Assembly (NCBI GenBank): GCA_017883205.1
Contig: JADGNZ010000016.1
Location: 58,981-122,980 of the forward strand
Direction: 5' to 3'
Source of the DNA: Thermoanaerobaculia bacterium
Lineage (GTDB): Bacteria; Acidobacteriota; Thermoanaerobaculia; Gp7-AA8
Length of the DNA stretch: 64,000 nt
The notes below the pieces were generated by a model. That model worked only from the letters and a program-made list of their open reading frames with translations. It did no database searches and was not told the origin of the DNA. The first letter of the stretch is position 1. The number at the start of each line of letters is the position of its first letter. The translations under genes and the position numbers were made by a program. Below, one piece after another: positions 34,620 to 43,327 of this stretch.

Positions 34620-37600
34620 ATGAAGCTACAACGATTTACGATCTGTTTCTTCCTGCTGCTCCTGGTTGCGGCCGGCGCCTTCGCGCAGGGCACGACCGGG
34701 GCGCTGACCGGCACGGTCTCGCAAGCGGGAACCAATCTTCCGGGAGTGACGGTGACGATCTCGTCGCCGATACTGCAGGGAACACGTACGACCGTCACGA
34801 ATGAGAACGGCGACTACAACTTTTCGGCCATCCCGCCAGGAAAGTACAAAGTGGTGTACTCGCTGTCCGGGCTGACCGACGTCACGAAGAATGTGACGGT
34901 CAACCTCGTTGAGACCGCACGTCTCGATGCCGACATGAAGATGTCGGCTGTGTCCGAGGCCATCACCGTGACGGCCAATCAGTCCAGCGTCCTGGAGACG
35001 CCGCAGATCCAGACGAACTACAAGCAGGACGCCATCAACCAGCTGCCGATTGCCCGAAATCCGGTCGCGCAGACCTCGCTGACGGCCGGCGTCACCAACG
35101 GCGTCAACGGCCCCACCATCTCGGGCGCGATGTCGTATGACAATCTCTACCTCGTCAACGGCGCGGTCGTGAACGAGAACATTCGCGGGCAGGCGCAAAA
35201 CCTCTACATCGAGGATGCCATCCAGGAGACGACGGTCCTGACCGGCGGCATCTCGGCCGAGTTCGGCCGCTTCACCGGCGGCGTCGTCTCGGCGGTCACA
35301 AAATCGGGCGGCAACGAATTCAGCGGATCGCTCCGCGATACGATCGACAATCCGAAGTGGACGGATCGGAGCTTCAACTCCCAGCCATTCCCGGTCGATC
35401 ACGTCAACAACACGTATGAAGAGACGCTTGGTGGCCGCATCATCCGCGACCGTCTGTGGTTCTTCGTGGCAGGCCGCGAGGCCAAGACCTCCGCGGCATC
35501 CACCTTGCGCGCGCTTCCTCCCGGGCTCCCGGATCCAGCGATTGGCTCTTACACCATCGCCAGCAACTCGCCGCGCCAGGAATACAAGGCCACTGCCAAC
35601 ATCACCGAGAAGCACTCGATCGTGGGGTCGTACCTGACCAACAACACCAGCAGCGACAAGAACTGCCAGGTCGGCTGCCTCGATCTGCGTTCCGTCAATA
35701 CGGGTGGCATCTCGAACCCCAACAACTTCAAAACCCTCCATTACAACGGCGTCATCACGAACAACTTCCTCATCGAAGGCGACGCGGCAAAGAGGTACTT
35801 CGCATTCGTCGGCTACGGCGGCCTCACGCCGGCCCATCAGGCCAACCCCACCGCGGCATATCTCGCCGAGGGAACGCCCATCCTGGAAGTTGTCAATACT
35901 GGCGGCGGAGCAACAGCAAACGCACCCTACTTCTGCGGAAGCTGCGGCGCTGAGCTGCGCAACAACAAAGAGTGGGAGCTCAAAGGCCGTTACTTCCTCG
36001 GGACCAAGTCGCTTGGCACGCACAATGTGGTCTTCGGCTACGACGACTGGGCCGAACAGCGCCTTTCGAACAACTACCAGTCGCCCACTGACTTCCGTTT
36101 TCAGAATCAAACGAATGCGCTGAAGCAGATGCCGGACGGCACCGTGCAGTTGTCGCTGGGGCCAAGCGACCGCTGGGTTTGGTTCCCGATCGCTTTGTCC
36201 TCACTCGGCTCGAACCTGAAGACCACTTCCGAATTCATCAACGACAAATGGGACCTGAATCAACATCTCACCTTCAATCTCGGCGCACGTTATGACAAGA
36301 ACGACGCGGTCGACAGCGCCGGTCATGGGATCTCCAAGGACAGCGCCGTCAGTCCCCGCCTTGGCATCATCTTCGACGTATTCGGAAACGGCCGCCTCCG
36401 CGTCGATGCGAACTACGGCGAGTATGTCGGCCGTCTCGCCGAGACCGTGGGAGGATCGGCCTCACCCGCAGGCAATCCAGCGTCGTACACATTCATATAT
36501 GGAGGACCGCCTACCGGTTATCTGGACTCGCGTGTCGCTCTCCAGCAGGCCTTCCAGTGGCTCCTTGATAACGGATTCACGAACCGCACAGCCGCCACCG
36601 CAAGCATCCCGGGGTTGAACACCCTCTTGGATCCTTCCGGCATCAAGTCGCCGAACATGCGCGAGATCACCGTGGGCGCGGGCACGCAGATCGGCAAAGG
36701 TTTCTTCCGGGCCGACTACATCAACCGCAACTGGCGCGATTTCTACGCCCAGTCCGATGTTCCCGGTAACTATGTCGTCACCAATCCGGTGACCCAGGCT
36801 GTGTCAAACATCAATCTCATCGGCAACTCCGACGTTCCGAGCCGCAAGTATTGGGGAGCACAGTTCCAGGGTCAGTACCAGCTTCCGGCCGGCTTCGGCT
36901 TGGGCGGCAACTACACCTATTCGAAGCTCACCGGCAATGTCGAAGGCGAAACGAGTGGGTCGGGCCCCGTAACGTTCGCCGGCACCTCGGTTGCCTTCAA
37001 GGAGTTCCAGAACTTCGCGCAGAATGCTCCTGTCGGGTATCTCGCTGCCGATCAGCGCAACAAGCTTCGCGTGTGGGGAACCTGGGACATCGGCACACGT
37101 GTCGGACACTTCAACGTCGGCGTGATCCAGCGCTACGATTCCGGCACTCCGTTCTCGGCATCCGCCGCGATCACGATGACTCCGCAAATGCTCTGCTCTG
37201 CTGGAGGAACGCCGGCCGCTGGACCGACGAACCCGCTGAACAATGCACTTATCGCCATCTGCCCGGCAGGCAACACGAACGTCTACCCCGACGGAAGTTC
37301 GCGCGATCCGAACCACCAGTACGCAGCGGTCTCCGGCAACCAGGTTGGCCCGACGACGGTTACCTACTTCTTCAGCCCACGCGGTGGCTATCATTGGAGC
37401 GGCGTCTACGCCACGGACCTCGCTCTCAACTACGAGCTCCCGATTCACAACTTTGCGTTGTTTGCGAAGGCGGAAGTCCGCAACATGTTCAACCGGCTGG
37501 CCGTGACCGGCGGTAACACCACGGTGCTGACGAATCAGAACAGCGCAAACCTCGCTCCCTTCAACCCGTTCACGCAGTCTCCGATTGAGTGCCCGCGAGG

Positions 37601-37751
37601 CGTCGCGCTAACCACCTGCAAGACTCTGGGCGCGAACTACCAGCTCAATTCCACGTTCGGTCAGTCCAATGGGACCGCCACAACCTTCTCGCAGACCGGC
37701 AACTACCAGCTTCCGCGCACCTATCTCTACGCCATTGGCATGCGCTTCTAA
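34620..37751 (+). CDS. Oar-like TonB-dependent receptor with carboxypeptidase-regulatory-like domain
   Basis: The 1043-residue protein has a signal peptide (MKLQRFTICFFLLLLVAAGA, cleavage at AFAQ|G). GALTGTVSQAGTNLPGVTVT opens the CarboxypepD_reg-like domain at residues ~22-105. A plug region follows (QDAINQLPIARNPVAQTSLT, GGISAEFGRFTGGVVSAVTK). A long barrel then ends with QLPRTYLYAIGMRF, a C-terminal aromatic strand. This Oar-type architecture is strongly expanded in Acidobacteriota. Substrate is unknown, possibly polysaccharide or peptide fragments. It stands alone, with an excellent ribosome-binding site and its own terminator, so it is probably well expressed. Confidence 0.93.
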   Translation: MKLQRFTICFFLLLLVAAGAFAQGTTGALTGTVSQAGTNLPGVTVTISSPILQGTRTTVTNENGDYNFSAIPPGKYKVVYSLSGLTDVTKNVTVNLVETARLDADMKMSAVSEAITVTANQSSVLETPQIQTNYKQDAINQLPIARNPVAQTSLTAGVTNGVNGPTISGAMSYDNLYLVNGAVVNENIRGQAQNLYIEDAIQETTVLTGGISAEFGRFTGGVVSAVTKSGGNEFSGSLRDTIDNPKWTDRSFNSQPFPVDHVNNTYEETLGGRIIRDRLWFFVAGREAKTSAASTLRALPPGLPDPAIGSYTIASNSPRQEYKATANITEKHSIVGSYLTNNTSSDKNCQVGCLDLRSVNTGGISNPNNFKTLHYNGVITNNFLIEGDAAKRYFAFVGYGGLTPAHQANPTAAYLAEGTPILEVVNTGGGATANAPYFCGSCGAELRNNKEWELKGRYFLGTKSLGTHNVVFGYDDWAEQRLSNNYQSPTDFRFQNQTNALKQMPDGTVQLSLGPSDRWVWFPIALSSLGSNLKTTSEFINDKWDLNQHLTFNLGARYDKNDAVDSAGHGISKDSAVSPRLGIIFDVFGNGRLRVDANYGEYVGRLAETVGGSASPAGNPASYTFIYGGPPTGYLDSRVALQQAFQWLLDNGFTNRTAATASIPGLNTLLDPSGIKSPNMREITVGAGTQIGKGFFRADYINRNWRDFYAQSDVPGNYVVTNPVTQAVSNINLIGNSDVPSRKYWGAQFQGQYQLPAGFGLGGNYTYSKLTGNVEGETSGSGPVTFAGTSVAFKEFQNFAQNAPVGYLAADQRNKLRVWGTWDIGTRVGHFNVGVIQRYDSGTPFSASAAITMTPQMLCSAGGTPAAGPTNPLNNALIAICPAGNTNVYPDGSSRDPNHQYAAVSGNQVGPTTVTYFFSPRGGYHWSGVYATDLALNYELPIHNFALFAKAEVRNMFNRLAVTGGNTTVLTNQNSANLAPFNPFTQSPIECPRGVALTTCKTLGANYQLNSTFGQSNGTATTFSQTGNYQLPRTYLYAIGMRF

Positions 37752-37775
37752 AAACTCGCAACACCTGTTGTAACG

Positions 37776-37805
37776 AAAGCCCCGGCCTCCCAGCCGGGGC
37801 TTTTT
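37776..37805 (+). terminator. Rho-independent terminator of the TonB-receptor gene
   Basis: The stem AAAGCCCCGGC (37776-37786) and GCCGGGGCTTT (37793-37803) continues into a T-run. It lies 25 bases after the stop codon, and its A/T flanks could also serve the convergent permease gene. Confidence 0.9.
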
Positions 37806-37834
37806 GTTGGCGGTGCCTCGCAACGTAGGTGCGG

Positions 37835-39109
37835 TCAGTGCGGAAGGCCGAACACGTAGTAGATGAGGCAAAGCGCCGCGAGCACGATCGATCCTCCGTT
37901 GATCTCGCGTGGGCGGCCCGCCAGAAGCTTCATCAGCGGATACAGCACCAGGCCCGCGGTCAGTCCGTTAGCGATGTTGTAGGTGAAAACCATCATCGCG
38001 ATCGTCGCGAACGCCGGCACGAGCTCCGTCAAATCGTCGAAGTCGACGCGGCGGATCGACTCGAGCATCAGCGCGCCGACCGCAATCAGCGCCGGACCGT
38101 ACGCAAAGCGAAGCTGCTGCATCGGCTCGACCAGCGGGATGAAAAAAAGTGACAGCGCGAAAAGGAGACCGGTCACGATCGCAGCCACGCCCGTGCGCGC
38201 CCCCTCGCGGATGCCCACCGCCGACTCGATGTATGCACCACTCGTCGACGTCCCCAGCAGTCCGCTGATGCAGCACGCGATGGCATCAACCGTCATCGGC
38301 TTCTCGATCTCGGGAAAATTGCCGTGCTCATCGAGCATCCCGCCCGCGGCGCCGACACCGACCAGAGTTCCAAGCGTGTCGAGAAAGCTCATCAGAAAAA
38401 GCGTGAGCAGGATCGGCAGAAACGACAGCTTCAACACGCCGCGAATGTCGAGCTGGAACGCGATCGGCGCGAGGCTGTAATCACCGGTGAACGGCATCGC
38501 AAAGAACGCGTGCGGCGCATGGCCGAACCCGAGGAGGATGCCTGCGGCCGCGGTGAGGACGATGCCGATCAGAATCGCGCCGCGAACGCGCAGCCGCATC
38601 AGCGCCATCATCACGATGAATCCGCCGATCGCCAGCAGCACCTGCGGACTGCGCAGATTGCCGATCTTCACCGGCACTCCCGTCCCGCTCTCGACGATGC
38701 CTGTCTCCGTCAATCCGATGAAGGCGAGGAAGAGGCCGATGCCCGCGGCGAAGCTGAACTTCAGGCTTTGCGAGATCGACTTCGCCAGCCAGCCACGCAG
38801 CCCGATCAGCGTGATGATGAGGAAGAGAATGCCGCTGACGAACACCGATCCGATGCGCTGCTGCCACGTGATACCGAGAGCCCCGAGTCCGAAGGCGATA
38901 AAGGCGTTCTCGCCCATGTACGGCGCCACCGCGATGGGCCGCTTCGCGTACAACCCCATGAGAATCGAGCCCAAGGCCGCAACCACGATCGTTGCTACGG
39001 TGCTCGCCCCGACCGGCAGTCCCGCTGCCTTCAGAATCGCCGGATTGACGACGACGATGTAAGCCATGGCGACGAACGTCGTCGCGCCGCCGATGATGTC
39101 TTTCTGCAT
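37835..39109 (-). CDS. NCS2-type purine permease, AzgA-like
   Basis: The 424-residue protein starts MQKDIIGGATTFVAMAYIVV, the AzgA-group N-terminus ('eiiaGlttFltmaYii.vNP'). It continues NPAILKAAGLPVGASTVATI and APYMGENAFIAFGLGALGIT, with FSFAAGIGLFLAFIGL and GVGAAGGMLDEHGNFPEIEK further on. About 12-14 membrane segments are present. Relatives import adenine, guanine or hypoxanthine with protons. It is monocistronic, and a repeat block follows upstream of its start. Confidence 0.9.
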   Translation of the reverse strand: MQKDIIGGATTFVAMAYIVVVNPAILKAAGLPVGASTVATIVVAALGSILMGLYAKRPIAVAPYMGENAFIAFGLGALGITWQQRIGSVFVSGILFLIITLIGLRGWLAKSISQSLKFSFAAGIGLFLAFIGLTETGIVESGTGVPVKIGNLRSPQVLLAIGGFIVMMALMRLRVRGAILIGIVLTAAAGILLGFGHAPHAFFAMPFTGDYSLAPIAFQLDIRGVLKLSFLPILLTLFLMSFLDTLGTLVGVGAAGGMLDEHGNFPEIEKPMTVDAIACCISGLLGTSTSGAYIESAVGIREGARTGVAAIVTGLLFALSLFFIPLVEPMQQLRFAYGPALIAVGALMLESIRRVDFDDLTELVPAFATIAMMVFTYNIANGLTAGLVLYPLMKLLAGRPREINGGSIVLAALCLIYYVFGLPH

Positions 39110-39116
39110 GGCTCAT

Positions 39117-39332
39117 TATTGCGCGTGCTTCGCCGCGCGTTGTCGGTTGTCGGTTGTCCGTTGCTTGCGGCCTTCGTCCGCGTTGTCGGATTGTCGATGC
39201 GAAGCCCCGATGAACTTTCAGGCCAGGATGCCTGCGAGAAACACGCGTTCAGCCGACAACGCGCGTAGCGCAATCAACTGACAACCGACAACGCGCGCAG
39301 CGCAATCAACAGACAACGCGGCGAAGCCGCCC
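39117..39332. repeat. GTTGTCGG-word repeat block
   Basis: The left part reads GCGCGTTGTCGGTTGTCGGT then TGTCCGTTG (39136-39164). The right part holds the complementary words CCGACAACGCGCGTAGCGCA, AACTGACAACCGACAACGCG and CAACAGACAACGCG (39254-39320). Between them is a GCCAGGATGCCTGCGAG fragment related to the element at 40708. The whole 216-base intergenic space is repeat. Confidence 0.75.
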
Positions 39333-40673
39333 TTACTCCGCCAATATCCACGCCAGCGCCGCCACTGCCGCCGAATCCTGCGCAAGCTCCTTCGGATCGA
39401 CTTTGTCGAGCGTGTCGGCGTTCGTGTGGTGGTAGTCGAAGTAGTGCAGCGGCTCAGGTACGAGTCCGAAGCCCGGCACACCCGCGGCCGTCAGCGGGCC
39501 GGTGTCCGCCCCTGTCTCCTCGGCGACCTCGAAGTGGTTGGACGAGACCGCCGCCAGAGGCTTCGTTCTGGATTCCAGCGCTGCCAGAGCATCACCTTTC
39601 AGCGTCGTGGTGAAGCCGGTCGGTGCGGCGCCGCCGGCATCGGTCTCGATCGCGGCGATGTGCTTTTCTTTCCCATGATCCTTCGCGTACTGCTGCCCGC
39701 CGCGCAGACCGTTCTCTTCATTCATGTAGAGGACGGCGCGAATCGTGCGGCGCGGGCGCAGGTTCATTTCTTTGAGCAGCCGCATCGTCTCCATCACCAT
39801 TGCCACGCCGGAGCCGTCATCGATCGCGCCCGTTGCCAGGTCCCACGAATCGAGATGCGCGCCGATGAGGACGATCTCCTCCGGCTTCTCGCTGCCCCGA
39901 ATCTCGGCGATGACGTTCGCCGACATCACATCAGGAAGCGTCCTTGGGGTGAGGACCATGTGCATGCGCACGCGCTTCCCTCGGGCCAGCAGTCGGTGCA
40001 CGAGCATGGCATCCTCGGCCGTCATCGCTCCCGCCGGAATCCGCGGCTGCTTCGGATCGTAGTGCAGCGCGCCCGTGTGCGGCGTCCGCAGCGAGGCCGA
40101 TCCGACCGAGCGAATCACGATCGCCTTCGCACCAAACTCCGCGGCACGGCTTGCACCGGCGCCGCGAAAGGCGACGGCGATGCGATAGGCCTCGAACGCG
40201 CGATGGGCGCGAACGAGATCCATGTCCATCGGGTTGTTGTAGAAAACGATCTTGCCGCGCAGTTTCGCGGCACCGAGCGTCTTCAAATCGTCGAACGAGT
40301 CGACTTCGATGACGTCGGCGGTGATCCCTGCTGCCGGTGTGGCCACGCTGCCGCCGATAGCCGTGAGCACGAGTTGATGATGCGCCGGCGACACGAGCTG
40401 CGCCTCCTCGCGGCCGCGCACCCAATGCGGCACTTTAACCGGCTCGTTCGAAACCGGGATCTCCCACTCGCGGAACTGCTGCGTCGCCCACGTCACCGCG
40501 TACGCCGCGCCCTTCGAGCCGCTCAACCGCGCACCAATGTCGTCGGTGAGATGACTCAGCGTCTCGTACGCACGCGACGACTGCAATTCGTGCGCGATGA
40601 GCGCATCGGCAGGTGATTGGGCAAAGGCAGACGCAGAAACGAGCAGCAGCAGAAATCCGATGACGCTTTTCAT
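39333..40673 (-). CDS. M28-family zinc metallopeptidase, secreted
   Basis: The 446-residue protein starts MKSVIGFLLLLVSASAFAQS, a signal peptide. A PA-like inserted domain covers ~120-230. The catalytic domain has VLIGAHLDSWDLATGAIDDG (His and Asp ligands), LYMNEENGLRGGQQYA (catalytic and metal-ligand Glu), ETDAGGAAPTGF (Asp) and FDYHHTNADTLDKVDP (last His). All five family metal ligands are visible. It is a co-catalytic di-zinc aminopeptidase or carboxypeptidase of the periplasm or outside. Frame extension upstream reads only the 40708-40886 repeat and was rejected. Confidence 0.92.
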   Translation of the reverse strand: MKSVIGFLLLLVSASAFAQSPADALIAHELQSSRAYETLSHLTDDIGARLSGSKGAAYAVTWATQQFREWEIPVSNEPVKVPHWVRGREEAQLVSPAHHQLVLTAIGGSVATPAAGITADVIEVDSFDDLKTLGAAKLRGKIVFYNNPMDMDLVRAHRAFEAYRIAVAFRGAGASRAAEFGAKAIVIRSVGSASLRTPHTGALHYDPKQPRIPAGAMTAEDAMLVHRLLARGKRVRMHMVLTPRTLPDVMSANVIAEIRGSEKPEEIVLIGAHLDSWDLATGAIDDGSGVAMVMETMRLLKEMNLRPRRTIRAVLYMNEENGLRGGQQYAKDHGKEKHIAAIETDAGGAAPTGFTTTLKGDALAALESRTKPLAAVSSNHFEVAEETGADTGPLTAAGVPGFGLVPEPLHYFDYHHTNADTLDKVDPKELAQDSAAVAALAWILAE

Positions 40674-40707
40674 TGCCCGCGAAGTGTAGCGGAACGGCTC
40701 GCGCGAC

Positions 40708-40886
40708 GTAGAGCAGGCATTCTTGCCTGCAACCGACGGGCGTCCTCGCCCGGCGGGATTTGTTTGCACGCTGTCCGAAGCCACCGCGACATGCTCGCCC
40801 GTCGCGAGCAAGATGTCCGATGTTGCGCGAAAACCACCGACGGGCAGGGACGCCCGTCGGTAGCAGGCAAGAATGCCTGCGCTACA
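40708..40886. repeat. Long inverted repeat with GCAGGC hairpins
   Basis: The left arm (40708-40751) has GCAGGCATTCTTGCCTGC and CGACGGGCGTCCTCGCCC. The right arm (40839-40886) has CGACGGGCAGGGACGCCCGT and GCAGGCAAGAATGCCTGC. The arms are reverse complements of each other and each also forms its own hairpins. The last bases include the stop codon of the aldehyde dehydrogenase gene. No transposase is present. Confidence 0.85.
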
Positions 40887-42396
40887 CCTCTTCCGTATCG
40901 ATCTGGGCCCGTTGCAGTGCGCCGGAGTAGTCGACGTAGATCGACTTCCACTCGCTGAACACGTCGATGCCGGCGATGCCTGCTTCGCGGTGTCCATTGC
41001 CGGTCTGCTTGGTCCCTCCGAACGGCAGGTGCACCTCGGCACCGATCGTCGGCGCGTTCACGTAGAAGATGCCGGTGTACATATCGCGCATCGCTACAAA
41101 TGCTTTGTTGATGTCGCGCGTGTAGATCGACGACGACAAACCGTACTTCACGCCGTTGCCGATCGAGATCGCCTCCTCGAGCGAATCGCAGCGCATCACC
41201 GCCGTCACCGGCCCGAAGATCTCCTCCTGCGCGATGCGCATGTCCGGCTTGACGTTCGCGAACACGGTGGGCTGGTGAAAATGACCCTTGCTGTACGCGC
41301 CATCCGTCAACGTCGCGCCGCCGGCTGTGACCGTCGCTCCCTCGTCGCTCCCGATCTTCACGTACTTCGCGATCGTTGCGATCTGATCGGCGGAGATGTT
41401 CGGCCCCATGTCCGTGTTCGGATCGAGGCCGTTGCCGACGCGCAGTTTCTTCGCGCGCGCTGACAGTTTCTCCACAAACTCATCGTAGATCTTCGAATGG
41501 GCGACGATCCGTGACGCTGCCGTACAACGCTGACCGGCCGTGCCGAATGCGCCCCAAAGCGCGCCGTCGACCGCGAGATCGACATCGGCGTCGTCCATCA
41601 CCAGGATCACGTTCTTGCCGCCCATCTCGAGGTGGACATGCTTGAACTGCGGCGCGCAGGCAACGGAGATCTGGCGCCCCACATCGGTCGAGCCGGTGAA
41701 CGAGATCACGGACACTTTCGGATGCCGCAGCATCGGCTCGCCAACCGCTTTGCCGCCACCGGTCACGACGTTCCACACACCTTTTGGCAGTCCGGCCTCT
41801 TCGAACGCTTCCGCGAGCATCACTACGGACAGCGGCGTTTGCGATGCCGGTTTGATGACCACCGTGTTCCCGCAGATCAGCGCGGCCATTCCTTTCCACG
41901 CCGGGATGGCGATCGGAAAGTTCCAGGGCGTGATCAAACCGGCGACGCCGAGGGGCATGCGAACGGCCATGTTGAACTTGTTGGGTAATTCGGAGGGAGT
42001 GGTCACGCCGTGCAGGCGGCGTCCTTCGCCGGCCATCAGGAAGGCCATGTCGATCGCTTCCTGCACATCGCCGCGCGTCTCCTGCAGCACCTTCCCCATC
42101 TCGCGCGTCATCTCGGATGCGATCGCTTCCTTGTCCCGCTTGAGGATGTTGGCGACGGCATAAAGGTATTCGGCGCGGAGCGGTGCGGGCGTGAGCCGCC
42201 ACTGCTGAAACGCACGGTCCGCGGCGTCGACCGCGGCATTCAGGTCGTGCTCATTCGACTCCTGAAACGTGCCGATGAGGTCGTCGTTGTCAGCGGGATT
42301 GCGGTTCTCGAAGGTCGTTCCGCTCGCAGACGCGACCCACTGGCCATTGATGTAGTTCTTGTAGTCGCGCGTTGGGCGCAGTGTTGTGTTGGGCAT
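40882..42396 (-). CDS. NAD(P)-dependent aldehyde dehydrogenase
   Basis: The 504-residue protein has the full ALDH fold. Motifs are [20 protein letters not shown] (cofactor site), [13 protein letters not shown] (NAD-binding Lys), [23 protein letters not shown] (general-base Glu257), [12 protein letters not shown] (catalytic Cys291), [10 protein letters not shown] and [17 protein letters not shown]. The GHREAG ending resembles ALDHs acting on semialdehydes such as alpha-ketoglutaric or aminoadipic semialdehyde. The exact substrate cannot be assigned. The start [20 protein letters not shown] is preceded by a GGAGGAAT site. The gene stands alone between repeat blocks. Confidence 0.93.
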   Translation of the reverse strand: MPNTTLRPTRDYKNYINGQWVASASGTTFENRNPADNDDLIGTFQESNEHDLNAAVDAADRAFQQWRLTPAPLRAEYLYAVANILKRDKEAIASEMTREMGKVLQETRGDVQEAIDMAFLMAGEGRRLHGVTTPSELPNKFNMAVRMPLGVAGLITPWNFPIAIPAWKGMAALICGNTVVIKPASQTPLSVVMLAEAFEEAGLPKGVWNVVTGGGKAVGEPMLRHPKVSVISFTGSTDVGRQISVACAPQFKHVHLEMGGKNVILVMDDADVDLAVDGALWGAFGTAGQRCTAASRIVAHSKIYDEFVEKLSARAKKLRVGNGLDPNTDMGPNISADQIATIAKYVKIGSDEGATVTAGGATLTDGAYSKGHFHQPTVFANVKPDMRIAQEEIFGPVTAVMRCDSLEEAISIGNGVKYGLSSSIYTRDINKAFVAMRDMYTGIFYVNAPTIGAEVHLPFGGTKQTGNGHREAGIAGIDVFSEWKSIYVDYSGALQRAQIDTEEV

Positions 42397-42404
42397 GATT
42401 CCTC

Positions 42405-42530
42405 CGGGTTAGTGACTGAGATTCGAGATCAGAGACTAGAGATCAGGACAGACAAACGCGACTCTTGATCTTTGGTCGCTGATGACAACAACCTGATCTC
42501 TGATCTCTCGTCACTGATCTCTCGAAAACC
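42405..42530. repeat. GAGATCA-word repeat block
   Basis: The left side reads GAGATTCGAGATCAGAGACT, then AGAGATCAGGAC. The right side holds CCTGATCTCTGATCTCTCGT and CACTGATCTCTCG. It is an imperfect hairpin of 7-bp words with a ~45-base loop, filling the whole gap between the bactofilin and dehydrogenase genes. Confidence 0.7.
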
Positions 42531-42531
42531 G

Positions 42532-42945
42532 CTACTTCCCCGGCTCGCCCGGAGTCGCCGCCGGCTTCGCCGAGCCCATGTCCACCGAGCCGCGGAAACG
42601 TGCTCCCTCGGCGACGATGATCTTCGGCGCTTTGATGTTCCCGTCGACCGTGGCGCTGGCAACCAACTCCACCTTGTCGTCGGCCGAGACGTCGCCGGTC
42701 AGCTTCCCTTCCACCGTCACGTTCTTCGCATGCACGGTGGCTTCGACGCGCCCTTTCGTCCCGATGCGAAGATCGCCGCTGAGATTGATTTTTCCTCGTA
42801 TGGTTCCTTCGATGAGCACCGGCTCCGAGCCGCTGACCGTGCCATCGATCGTGAGGTTAGAGCCAATGTACGTACCGCCGCTGGGGGCTTGCGCATCGAG
42901 GCCGCGAGGTTGAGGAGTGGGTTCTTTTGTTGAGAAAAGCGCCAT
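42532..42945 (-). CDS. Bactofilin (polymer-forming cytoskeletal protein)
   Basis: The 137-residue protein starts MALFSTKEPTPQPRG. The longer frame upstream is repeat DNA. The core ~30-120 is a run of short beta-turns typical of the bactofilin right-handed helix: GTYIGSNLTIDGTVSGSEPV, LIEGTIRGKINLSGDLRIG, GRVEATVHAKNVTVEGKLTG and VSADDKVELVASATVDGNIK. Disordered polar tails flank it, as usual. Bactofilins form non-nucleotide filaments that position envelope enzymes or DNA-segregation proteins. No M23 peptidase or ParA partner is adjacent. Confidence 0.93.
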   Translation of the reverse strand: MALFSTKEPTPQPRGLDAQAPSGGTYIGSNLTIDGTVSGSEPVLIEGTIRGKINLSGDLRIGTKGRVEATVHAKNVTVEGKLTGDVSADDKVELVASATVDGNIKAPKIIVAEGARFRGSVDMGSAKPAATPGEPGK

Positions 42946-42995
42946 GGGGGCGGAAGCATAGCAGACGTTCTCGGAGGGCGGAGGAGAGCGGAGAA

Positions 42996-43203
42996 TGGGA
43001 ATTGACAATGGACAATTGACAATTGACAACTGGAGCGGAACCGAAGAGCCGCTTCTCGATGGAGCCGGATTCGAGAACAGATCAGAGATCAGAGATGGTG
43101 GTCACGATCGCTGGTTCCGACGATCTCCAGCCTCTGATCTCTCGTCTCTGATCTCTGGTTGTCTCCGATCTCCGTTGTCCATTGTCAATTGTCAATTCCC
43201 CCC
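42996..43203. repeat. Nested double inverted repeat (ACAATTG and GAGATCA words)
   Basis: Outer arms read GGGAATTGACAATGGACAAT (42996-43015, continuing TGACAATTGAC) and, at 43174-43203, TTGTCCATTGTCAATTGTCA then ATTCCCC. Inner arms are CAGATCAGAGATCAGAGATG (43079-43098) and CTCTGATCTCTCGTCTCTGA (from 43133). Two different heptamer families are thus nested one inside the other upstream of the efflux operon. Confidence 0.85.
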
Positions 43204-43327
43204 GAGGTGACGAATCGGTAGCGGCCCGTAACCGCGCCGTTGCAGGAGGGGTCACTGCATTACACTGCGCGCGCTCATTCAACGCCCGGCTGAACGGGTC
43301 GTAAGGAGCGCGGAGGGAGTCCTTAGC

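Noticed and set aside
40708..40886. Insertion sequence
   Set aside because: Inverted arms are present, but the inner ~85 bases cannot encode a transposase and no target duplication was seen.
40674..41042. N-terminal extension of the M28 peptidase
   Set aside because: It reads only the GCAGGC repeat and part of the dehydrogenase gene. A clear signal peptide starts at 40673.
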